Source: Pseudomonadota bacterium (GTDB lineage Bacteria > SAR324 > XYD2-FULL-50-16 > JAHJRI01). From it: 15,767 nt of DNA. Of this stretch, positions 7,865-13,967 are shown piece by piece (within the stretch, counting starts at the first letter, position 1; every line of letters begins with the position of its first letter). The translations under genes were made by a program, and so were the position numbers. Where the stretch lies: NCBI GenBank assembly GCA_022360105.1, contig JAKSDL010000032.1, forward strand, positions 1-15,767, given 5' to 3'. Under the pieces are notes generated by a model. That model worked only from the letters and a program-made list of their open reading frames with translations, had not been told where the DNA came from and ran no database searches.

Positions 7865-8518
7865 TCAAGAACAGTTTTCAAGTTTGGTAGAAGGACTGTC
7901 TTTATAGTCCAATACAAGGTTGCAGGCTTCCCTGAAATCCGTATCCCCTTTCAACGACCTGGTTAGAACTTCAAATCGAATGGCAGGATGTTGCCCGAAC
8001 TTTAAACCGTGAATAAAGCCATTCCGTTTTTCCGGGTTACAGGTTTCAAATTCCGATAGTACCCTTCTCAGCCATGGAGAGTTCTTATCCGACCTGTTTA
8101 CCGAGGAAAGGATAAACACTGCGGTCTGGGTTTCCTTTTGGTTGTCGGTTACCAGGTGTTTTTCCAGGACATCTCCAAATTGATCCAGCTGGCTTTCCAT
8201 TAGCTCCAGCAGGGTAAACAGCTTTTTTTCAACAAAGTCCTGTTTGGGGTTTTTGCCTGAATCAAACCCGGAAATTGCCTGTCTCAGAAAAAAGCCGATA
8301 TCGAAAAAAAGTTCGTCAAATAGGCCTTCAATTTTTGGATCAAATCCTTGTTGAAGGGGTAGCAAAGGATCTCGCCAACTAACCTTGGCAAATTTCAGCA
8401 ATGATTCGGTGACGTCGATCCTGATCGATTCCTTCTCCGTTGGAACACCTGCCGCCAATTGGTTATCAAGGAGCCGTTCATTTCCGTCCGGATCAATTTC
8501 TTTAAGGACCAGTTTCAT
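7865..8518 (-). CDS. Hypothetical protein of the T6SS cluster
   Basis: This 217-residue soluble protein is not one I recognise. It has no signal peptide or membrane segment. Its middle ('GLFDELFFDIGFFLRQAISGF' in two parts, about 66-86, and 'LFTLLELMESQLDQFGDVLEKHL', about 100-122) looks helical and amphipathic. It lies 17 bp downstream of the DUF6484 gene, with AAAGG a few bases before the ATG, so it belongs to the same transcript. In comparable clusters this slot is often taken by a longer TIGR02270-type protein; I see no clear match to that family. An effector-loading or chaperone role would suit the context but is a guess. Confidence 0.75.
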   Translation of the reverse strand: MKLVLKEIDPDGNERLLDNQLAAGVPTEKESIRIDVTESLLKFAKVSWRDPLLPLQQGFDPKIEGLFDELFFDIGFFLRQAISGFDSGKNPKQDFVEKKLFTLLELMESQLDQFGDVLEKHLVTDNQKETQTAVFILSSVNRSDKNSPWLRRVLSEFETCNPEKRNGFIHGLKFGQHPAIRFEVLTRSLKGDTDFREACNLVLDYKDSPSTKLENCS

Positions 8519-8535
8519 TATTCGCCTTTACCAAG

Positions 8536-9051
8536 CTAGTTAATCAGTACGGAACCGCCCTGGATACGTTGTCTTTTTTCCGCTGTGGACCGAATGGAAT
8601 CCGCTTCGATAACAAACTGTCCCTTGGCGGCATCAAAACGCGCCTCAACCTCTCCGCATTTTATGATCAGGCTTTTTGCAGCATCCAGAACAATGTGGTC
8701 CGCTTTGACATCAACAATTTTTTCTTTGGGCAGATCCTTCTCCTGCTCCTTTTTTTCGGATACGGAACAAAACAGATCGACCACGACCGGTCTGGAGGGA
8801 TCACTGTTTTCAAAAGAAAGCTTTACCAGGTGGTTGGCGGACATGGCTTTTTTAAGCGCTTCCAACGTAACCCCGGGCGCTCCTATTCCGGCTGGTTGAT
8901 TTTCAAACAATGGATTTTCCGGATAGTTAATCCAGGCTAATTCCAACTCTTCATCAATTTTAATTACTTTGCCATAACGGTACCCGTTGATGGTGTGGCC
9001 CTTTTCAAATTGGTGGACAACCTTTTCCAGCGCTTTCCCATTGCTTTTCAT
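8536..9051 (-). CDS. DUF6484 domain protein (T6SS-associated)
   Basis: The 171-residue product has the DUF6484 layout. An N-terminal beta region ('GKVIKIDEELELAWINYPENP', in two parts, about 26-46) is followed by a 'VKLSFENSDPSRPVVVDL' stretch (about 76-93). The C-terminal beta-helix-like part has 'DHIVLDAAKSLIIKCGEVEA' (about 118-137) and ends in 'RIQGGSVLIN', the recurrent 'rIkGGsVqiN' ending of this family and of DUF3540. The C-terminal repeats resemble the beta-prism of VgrG/gp5, so a structural or docking role near the spike is likely (inference). It starts 7 bp after the DUF2169 stop, with GAGAAAGG as its ribosome site, which indicates tight co-expression. Confidence 0.82.
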   Translation of the reverse strand: MKSNGKALEKVVHQFEKGHTINGYRYGKVIKIDEELELAWINYPENPLFENQPAGIGAPGVTLEALKKAMSANHLVKLSFENSDPSRPVVVDLFCSVSEKKEQEKDLPKEKIVDVKADHIVLDAAKSLIIKCGEVEARFDAAKGQFVIEADSIRSTAEKRQRIQGGSVLIN

Positions 9052-9058
9052 GCCTTTC

Positions 9059-10081
9059 TCACGATGACGGTTTTTTGAATGAATACGAAATTTTGGTATA
9101 GTCCAATGTTTCTCCCTGGTTTTGGCAGATCACATTGCCTTGCCAGACCATGTGAAGTTTCAGTTGGTCCGGTTGAATAACAATCGTTTGAAGATTGGCC
9201 TCCTGATGAATGTTTTGCAAATCCATATAGGTTTCGTAGCTGATGCTGATCTCGGGAAGAGAAAACCTGATTTCCCGGTATTCTGGATGAAGATTGTACA
9301 GGACTGCCTCCTCTGCACCGTTGATTATTTTTGCCTGCTGATCTGCAGGGGCTAATTGGAAGTAACTTGAATCAAAGTTCGCGGGCCTGGTATTGGGGAA
9401 TACTTCAGGATTTTCGTTGTAGGTGCCTGCATATTCTATTCTTGGAGACCAATGTGAAGCGATGGGGCCGAATCCGGCTATCCTGTTTTTCTTCGGCTTT
9501 TTTTTGGTCGGATAAGCGGCATACTCTATATTCGGCAAAGGAATCGAATCTACGGCCCATCGTTTTCTAAAATAACCGGTGCCAGCCGGGTTACGAATAT
9601 CGACATAGGTTTTGGCCCCCTTTTCCAACTCCTGCCACCCGCCATAAGCACGTTCATAGGTTATCGGCATCATTGTGAAAGTGCTTTTGTCTGTTTTGAT
9701 GATCGCTCCAAGAAATTTGTCAAACCATCGGTTACCAACTATTTTCAAAAATTTTTTCACAGGTCCCAGGGAAAACCCGACGATCATTTCCGTAACCGGC
9801 TTTTCGCCGGGTGAAAAAGCCATGGCGTCCAGAAGGATATCCACGTTCGGCTTCTCCAAGGCAAAATCCGAAGGATGTTCCAGGCTTGTTGTTTGGGGAT
9901 CGCCCCTGAACTTGTCAGCTTCATATACTGGTTCCTGCTTATCGGCAATAACCAGTTCGTTTTCTTCAGGTTTGATGTCAAACGTTGCTTTGGTCGCTAC
10001 CATCCACACCAGCTCCCCACTGGAATTTTGAGCAAACTGATGGGCCGAGGAAAACGGCGTTTTATTATAAATATTCCACAT
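9059..10081 (-). CDS. DUF2169 protein, putative T6SS effector-loading accessory
   Basis: This is a full-length (340-residue) DUF2169 protein. It begins 'MWNIYNKTPFSSAHQFAQ', followed by 'ELVWMVATKATFDIKP' (about 24-39), 'KPNVDILLDAMAFSP' (about 77-91), and a conserved central 'YERAYGGWQ' and 'NPAGTGYF'. DUF2169 proteins accompany PAAR/DUF4150 genes, and some have been shown to help load effectors on the VgrG-PAAR tip. It is the first gene of the minus-strand cluster, so the promoter should lie in the roughly 400 bp above 10081; I could not pick out a convincing one. Its role here, handing the LysM-like effector or the DUF4150 protein to the spike, is inferred from context. Confidence 0.87.
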   Translation of the reverse strand: MWNIYNKTPFSSAHQFAQNSSGELVWMVATKATFDIKPEENELVIADKQEPVYEADKFRGDPQTTSLEHPSDFALEKPNVDILLDAMAFSPGEKPVTEMIVGFSLGPVKKFLKIVGNRWFDKFLGAIIKTDKSTFTMMPITYERAYGGWQELEKGAKTYVDIRNPAGTGYFRKRWAVDSIPLPNIEYAAYPTKKKPKKNRIAGFGPIASHWSPRIEYAGTYNENPEVFPNTRPANFDSSYFQLAPADQQAKIINGAEEAVLYNLHPEYREIRFSLPEISISYETYMDLQNIHQEANLQTIVIQPDQLKLHMVWQGNVICQNQGETLDYTKISYSFKKPSS

Positions 10082-10499
10082 TGATTTTTATTCCCAGCTA
10101 ACCGGGTTTAATCTTGTAAACGTAATTCTTGTCCAAATAGCCTTTTTCCTTACCCGCTAATAAATTCAATCTTTTTTGATGGACCGTTAAAATTTCAATT
10201 ACGGACCGGTTTAGCGTCAAAATCGGAAACAGGATTTGGTCTGGTAGACAGCCGAATATGCAGAAGTATCAAAAAAAGGAAAAATGCTGTCAAGAAATTA
10301 AGTTTTAGGAACTACCCTGAAACGTGGTTTAACCTCTCGCCCACACAAGTATTCATAACTATAAAAATTTATTTGTTCATGTTTTGTCCCGTTTTCCGGG
10401 ATCGAAAAACCACTTTTGGGATTGCCTTTGAAAATTTCAAGGTTGATTCATTGACTCATTTATATCATTGAAATAATAAGATATTAATTTCTCCGTTTG
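10082..10499. other. Non-coding stretch upstream of the T6SS cluster
   Basis: I see no gene, RNA or clear repeat here. It is AT-rich, with stops in all frames, and should contain the promoter for the minus-strand cluster starting at 10081. It may also cover fully eroded 5' sequence of the LysR remnant that follows. Confidence 0.5.
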
Positions 10500-10806
10500 T
10501 CGATCAAGATCCGGCAAGCCTTTTCAAGATTCGTCCAAATGAGAACATTCAGGTAAACAACAATGAGGCAATTCGTGAAGTTTTATCGAGAGGGATAGGG
10601 ATCTGCCAGATGCCAAGCTTCATTATCGGTCCAGACATTGCCGCCGGAAAACTAGTTTCACGCATAAACGAATACCGGTTCCTCGTTCATGTCATTCACG
10701 GCATTTGCCCGAAAAGCAGGACCTGCCAGCCAAAGTCAAAGTGTTTGTATCCTAACTGAAAGAGCAGTTTGGTGAAGATCACCCCAATTGGGACAGTATG
10801 GATTAA
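10500..10806 (+). pseudogene. 3' remnant of a LysR-type transcriptional regulator
   Basis: Translation from about 10511 gives 'SLFKIRPNENIQVNNNEAI' and then 'LSRGIGICQMPSFIIGPDIA' and 'GKLVSRINEYRF'. This matches the C-terminal effector-binding domain of LysR-type regulators (typical form: 'VNNgEAirealLaGlGIallPtFivgpdL..GrLv.lL.dy'). Near 10722 the homology moves to another frame, where 'LPAKVKVFVS', a TAA in place of an aromatic codon, and 'LKEQFGEDHPNWDSMD' complete the usual family ending before TAA 10804-10806. The sequence thus has a frameshift, an internal stop and no recognisable DNA-binding half. It converges on, and slightly overlaps, the methyltransferase gene end. Confidence 0.75.
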
Positions 10807-11465
10807 CGAAGTTTGACAGCCGCCAGTAAGCCGTCACGGACTGGATTAATGAAGTATCTGAAATCCGAATCGTTGGCAACCAGACGATTGTGACGGATGA
10901 TTGCGGCGGTCAGGTCATCAACTTCATCCTCGTCGTTGACCGTAACCTGGCCATCCCAGAGAACATTATCAGCGATGTACAGTCCGCCTTTCCTTAGCTT
11001 GGTTTTTGCCAGTTCAAATATCACAGGATAGTCTTCTTTATCCGCATCACAGAAAATCAGATCAAACTCTGCTTTCTGTCCGGCAAACACATCCAATGCT
11101 GATTCATTGTGATACTCAATCCTGTCCCAAAGACCTTGTCGCCTGAGATATGCTTCCGCAACGTCGCAATTTTCCGCTTTATATTCACAACAAATGACGG
11201 TTCCTCCTTCGCCAACGGCCCTGGCAAACCAACTGGCCGAATATCCGAATCCGCTACCAAATTCAAAAACTCTTTTCGCTCCGATCGACAGCGCCATGGT
11301 TTCCAGAAACATGCCCGCCAATCTACCGACTATGGGGAAGTAGCGTTTGGCAGCATATCTTTCCATTTCCTCTAAAACAGTATCGTTAGGATTCTGTTGC
11401 AAGGCTGAAAGATAGGATTCAATTTCCGGATTGACAATATTATGTATCGGAGGATCGGCATTCAT
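10803..11465 (-). CDS. Class I SAM-dependent O-methyltransferase
   Basis: The 220-residue product has the size and motifs of the cation-dependent O-methyltransferase family (COMT/CCoAOMT-like). The SAM-binding motif I 'VFEFGSGFGYSA' is at about 66-77 and the acidic 'CCEY' strand end at about 92-95. 'DLIFCDADKEDYP' (135-147) carries the probable metal ligands Asp140 and Asp142, and 'IADNVLWDG' (164-172) the conserved Asp-Asn pair. It should transfer a methyl group from SAM to a hydroxyl of an unknown, probably catechol-like, small molecule. It is cytoplasmic and without a signal peptide. AAAGGAG precedes the ATG by eight bases. It is divergent from the thioesterase gene, sharing a 250-bp promoter region. 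No neighbour tells its substrate. Confidence 0.88.
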   Translation of the reverse strand: MNADPPIHNIVNPEIESYLSALQQNPNDTVLEEMERYAAKRYFPIVGRLAGMFLETMALSIGAKRVFEFGSGFGYSASWFARAVGEGGTVICCEYKAENCDVAEAYLRRQGLWDRIEYHNESALDVFAGQKAEFDLIFCDADKEDYPVIFELAKTKLRKGGLYIADNVLWDGQVTVNDEDEVDDLTAAIIRHNRLVANDSDFRYFINPVRDGLLAAVKLR

Positions 11466-11715
11466 CGAGATCTCCTTTCAGCTGGTATCGGCAGTTGTTG
11501 ACATCGAACAATTACGATTGCAGCCATAGCAAGGCACAATCGAGTTGAATTGATTACAGCAGGAATAATCTTCCAGCAATTCGCTTTGCGATTATCCGAT
11601 TTTACCAACCCGGGATTATTTAGGGCCAGCAGATAAGAGCAAAAAGATTCAGCTTCACTTCAGTTTTTGTAAATATGGCGGGTTAAAGGTACCAGTCCCA
11701 ATCCATACGAAAGTC

Positions 11716-12102
11716 ATGCACAAATGCATCATTAAGCCGCGAATTTCGGAAGTTAACGGTTCAGGTCACGTTAGTAATACAGTTTATCCTGTCTGGCTTG
11801 AGGAAGGTCGCGTCGAATTATTGAAAGAAGCGCTTCACGGCAAACAGTTTCCCAACATGCTTGCTTGCCTGGAGCAGAATTTCCAGAAAGAAGTTTTTTA
11901 TGGCAGCAGTGTGATTGTCAAAAGCAATATTAAAAAAATCGGTAACAGCTCCCTAACTATCAAACAGGAAGTATGGCAAAATGATTCACTATGCGCCGAT
12001 GCTAAATCTGTTCTTGTGCATATCGATCGCGAATCCAAACGACCTTCTGCCATAAGTGATGAGATTCGCAGTTTGCTGACAGGGAAGATAGAATTGGAAT
12101 AG
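11716..12102 (+). CDS. Hotdog-fold acyl-CoA thioesterase-like protein (4HBT family)
   Basis: The 128-residue product matches single-domain 4HBT/YbgC-type thioesterases in length and pattern. It has an N-terminal 'RISEVNGSGHVSNTVYPVWLEEGR' segment (residues 9-32, quoted here in part as 'SEVNGSGHVSN'), a central 'FYGSSVIVKSNI' strand pair, and 'SLTIKQEVWQNDSLCADAKSV' as the last strands. Such enzymes hydrolyse acyl-CoA thioesters. In the canonical motif the residue before x-x-G-H is Asp ('DAMGHVNN'); here it is Asn14, so the general-base Asp is missing and Glu12 or Glu29/30 may substitute, or activity may differ. The ribosome site is weak (GAAAG, four bases before ATG). The pathway is unknown. 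Confidence 0.8.
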   Translation: MHKCIIKPRISEVNGSGHVSNTVYPVWLEEGRVELLKEALHGKQFPNMLACLEQNFQKEVFYGSSVIVKSNIKKIGNSSLTIKQEVWQNDSLCADAKSVLVHIDRESKRPSAISDEIRSLLTGKIELE

Positions 12103-12220
12103 AACGGGATGCAAAAAAAAAACGAGAATGACAAAATTAGATAAAATAAACTGGTAAGATTGAATTCAACTTTGTTTAGACAGAGTAGGAGGGTATCTAG
12201 CAATCTTTGATTGAAACCGT

Positions 12221-12247
12221 GAAGGAGTTGTTACAGAACACTCCTTC
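12221..12247. terminator. Hairpin between convergent thioesterase and VKOR genes
   Basis: GAAGGAGTTGTT (12221-12232) and AACACTCCTTC (12237-12247) pair over 11 bp with one bulged T around a four-base ACAG loop. It lies between the thioesterase stop (12102) and the full-length VKOR stop (12284), as expected for a shared transcript-end structure. No strong T-run follows on either strand, so Rho-independent function is uncertain. Its place just after 12284 supports the longer VKOR gene end. Confidence 0.5.
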
Positions 12248-12283
12248 GTTCAACTTAACCCATTTATACCTATTTTCTTGTAA

Positions 12284-13216
12284 TCATTCTTGAAAGGAAA
12301 ACCCCGAGATTCTTGCCAGTCTTTCCGGGCTCAGGATGGCTTCATATCTTGTTCCGTTGATAAACCAGGTTGGATAGTAACTAATTTTTTTGGCAATACA
12401 TGCCGGTGCCAATGGACCATCTTGCCCCTGTGGAGAGCATTCTACATATGGCAATCGTTTTGCCGAAGCCTCGAACAGATCCTTCTGCTCCTCGCAGGAA
12501 GGTCACCAGTAGGCTCCGTATACAGTCGCCTGTTCTTGCTGCAAATGGATAGCCAATCCTTTGAGAAACGGATCTTCCGGCCCCGCCTTTGGATCAAATA
12601 CTCCGCTGTAATGAAGATGCATAACACCGACAAATAGGGCAGCTATCACAACTGTTTGCCTGGAAAAGCCGGCGAATTTAAATTTTTCAGAGTCTTTAGG
12701 CCGCTGAAAGGTCACCAATCCAAAAATGATGGTCATCAGAATGAAGGATGCAAGACAATAAAAGCAAACAGCCTGAATCACAAAGCTTGAAATCGAGATC
12801 AGGTAAATACTATATCCCCAGCCCAGCAGGGCCACCGTCCACGCCCACTTCCACTTCATTCTGGATTTGCCCGCTCTTATGCCAATGTAAAACAGTGTTG
12901 TATAGGTCAGAAATCCCCAGAAAGCAATAGGCAGTGTGAGAAAGGTACCCCAGCGGGTCTGCTGAACTACATCGCACGAACTTCCGGTACTGCACAAAAC
13001 CGGAGCCTGATTAAGCCAGCCCGAAATCGTCAGGTATCCGGTGAGAATCATGCCAGCCGTTGCAAGGCCCGTGAATATCCAAGTCGACCTTTCCTGTACC
13101 AGTGTGGAATGCCGTTTGTTTACCTTTTGTGCTTCGGATTTTTTTTTGGAGGACATCCCATTCGGAGAAGTTTTACTTTTTTGTGATGGTTTCCTGCCCT
13201 TTTTGTTTTTAGCCAA
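12284..13216 (-). CDS. Selenocysteine-containing VKOR-thioredoxin fusion (UGA read as Sec)
   Basis: A 310-residue membrane thiol oxidoreductase of the bacterial VKOR family, which reoxidises disulfide-forming proteins using quinone. Visible are the loop pair Cys75 and Cys81 ('VLCSTGSSCDVVQQTRWG'), four to five membrane helices (about 46-66, 93-112, 126-143, 149-170, 187-200) and the quinone-side CxxC Cys151-Cys154 ('AVCFYC'). A periplasmic thioredoxin domain starts at about 215. Its 'VYGAYW' is followed by TGA (12503-12505), then in the same frame by 'PSCEEQKDLFEASAKRLPYV', 'ECSPQGQDG', 'ISYYPTWFING' and 'LARISGF', i.e. the standard C-terminal domain of VKOR-Trx fusions, to TGA 12284-12286. 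The TGA stands exactly at the first Cys of the usual CPxC, giving U238-P-S-C241. A SECIS-like hairpin follows. The start is TTG with AAGGA seven bases before it and an in-frame stop just upstream. Conventional calling would end it at 12503. Confidence 0.87.
12473..12490 (-). promoter_or_regulatory. Candidate bacterial SECIS hairpin of the VKOR-Trx gene
   Basis: In the mRNA, bases 13-30 after the UGA form GAGCAGA-AGGA-UCUGUUC: a 7-bp stem with one G-U pair and a four-base loop with G in its second position. The loop starts 20 nt after UGA, close to the 19-nt spacing in E. coli fdhF, and suits the bacterial SECIS rule of a stem just downstream of UGA with G near the start of the apical loop. 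A competing hairpin (CCUUC-C-UGC / GCA-GAAGG, bases 1-22) is also possible. No folding energy was computed. Confidence 0.65.
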
Positions 13217-13413
13217 TGTTCAATCCTTTTAAATTCAGTTTAGTCCCAAAAAGGCTGATATTCTGTTATTCGGGAAAGTAAATGAATATCCTGCACCAAT
13301 CTTCTTCCCACAATTCTATTTTATGAACTCAACGTCCTTCAAGGCTACAGGTTTCTGTTTTTTTTATTCCCAGCTCATACGATGTTGTTTCATTAACAAA
13401 GCAAAGAGTTTAA

Positions 13414-13448
13414 TATAATATGACCAGCTACAAACTTTATTACAGGAG
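13414..13448 (+). promoter_or_regulatory. Probable -10 box and ribosome site of the rhodanese gene
   Basis: A perfect TATAAT (13414-13419) lies 34 bases before the rhodanese ATG at 13454. TTAACA at 13393-13398 is a possible -35 box with a short 15-bp spacer. AGGAG (13444-13448) is correctly placed five bases before the ATG and fixes the start. The 237-bp gap between this gene and the divergent VKOR gene should hold both promoters. Confidence 0.5.
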
Positions 13449-13453
13449 AAATT

Positions 13454-13843
13454 ATGAAAAGACATGGCCAAAGGTTGTTCAGGAGTTGTTTGATGTCTGT
13501 GTTGTTTCTGTTCTTGCTGTTTGTCCAATCCGCAGTTGCCCGGGATATTCCGCGCATCAGCGTTCAGGATGCACATTGGAAAGTAACCCAGGGGAAAGCA
13601 CTTTTAGTGTGCTCCTACGCCGATCAGTATTGCCATAGTATACTACTAAAAGGTGCTATGCTGCAGAGCGACTTTGAATCCAAATCAAAAACACTGCCAA
13701 AAAACAGTGAAATTGTCTTCTATTGCGCCTGACCAAGCGAAGCTACTTCCGTCAGTTTGGCGAAAAAATATCTGAACAAAGGCTTCAAAAATGTGAAAGC
13801 GCTAAAGGGAGGAGTCGACGCCTGGCGCGATGCCGGATTTTGA
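13454..13843 (+). CDS. Selenocysteine-containing exported rhodanese-like protein (UGA read as Sec)
   Basis: A 129-residue single-domain rhodanese with an N-terminal signal peptide (hydrophobic core about 12-24, cleavage probably after AVA at residue 29). 'GKALLVCSYADQYCHSILLKGAM' (residues 47-69, quoted in part as 'ALLVCSYADQYC') and 'LPKNSEIVFYCA' lead to TGA at 13730-13732. The frame then continues 'PSEATSVSLAKKYLNKGF', 'KNVKALKGGVDAWRDAGF' and stops at 13841-13843. The latter is the standard rhodanese C-terminal half (G-G-h-x-A-W). The active loop is thus C91-A-U93-P-S-E-A-T-S, where relatives read C-x-C-P-x-E-A-T-S, so TGA replaces the second Cys. Rhodaneses move sulfane sulfur through a persulfide; a Sec beside the catalytic Cys would aid persulfide or peroxide redox chemistry (inference). 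UGA-interrupted rhodaneses of this form are, to my knowledge, an accepted bacterial selenoprotein group often deposited as truncated proteins. Ordinary calling would end it at 13732. Confidence 0.87.
13747..13764 (+). promoter_or_regulatory. Candidate bacterial SECIS hairpin of the rhodanese gene
   Basis: Bases 15-32 after the UGA form UUC-[C]-GUCA-GUU-UGGC-GAA: three pairs, a bulged C on the 5' side, four pairs (one G-U), and a three-base loop starting with G at +23. If the last A-U opens, the loop is AGUUU. This copies the plan of the E. coli fdhF SECIS upper stem (three pairs, one bulged pyrimidine, short stem, AGGUCU loop) at nearly the same spacing. Thermodynamic stability was not computed. 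Confidence 0.65.
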
Positions 13844-13967
13844 TACTGATTTTACTTTCTGCCCAAACATCCCCACTTTATACTCGATCGGCTGAATTGC
13901 AGCTTCGAAACAATGAAAAAGAAACAGGGGGCAAAAGTTACAAAGCAGCTCACCAGCCCAGTGGTTT

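Noticed and set aside
12290..12637. Plus-strand 115-residue open frame
   Set aside because: It is antisense to the conserved Trx half of the VKOR gene and has no recognisable features.
12503..13216. VKOR gene as a truncated 237-residue protein or pseudogene ending at TGA 12503-12505
   Set aside because: The same frame continues with 72 codons of intact thioredoxin-domain homology, and the TGA coincides with the CPxC nucleophile; Sec decoding explains this better than a nonsense mutation.
13841..13849. A second Sec codon at the rhodanese end (TGA 13841-13843)
   Set aside because: The domain is complete at 'AWRDAGF', the next TGA follows after one codon, and no homology continues.
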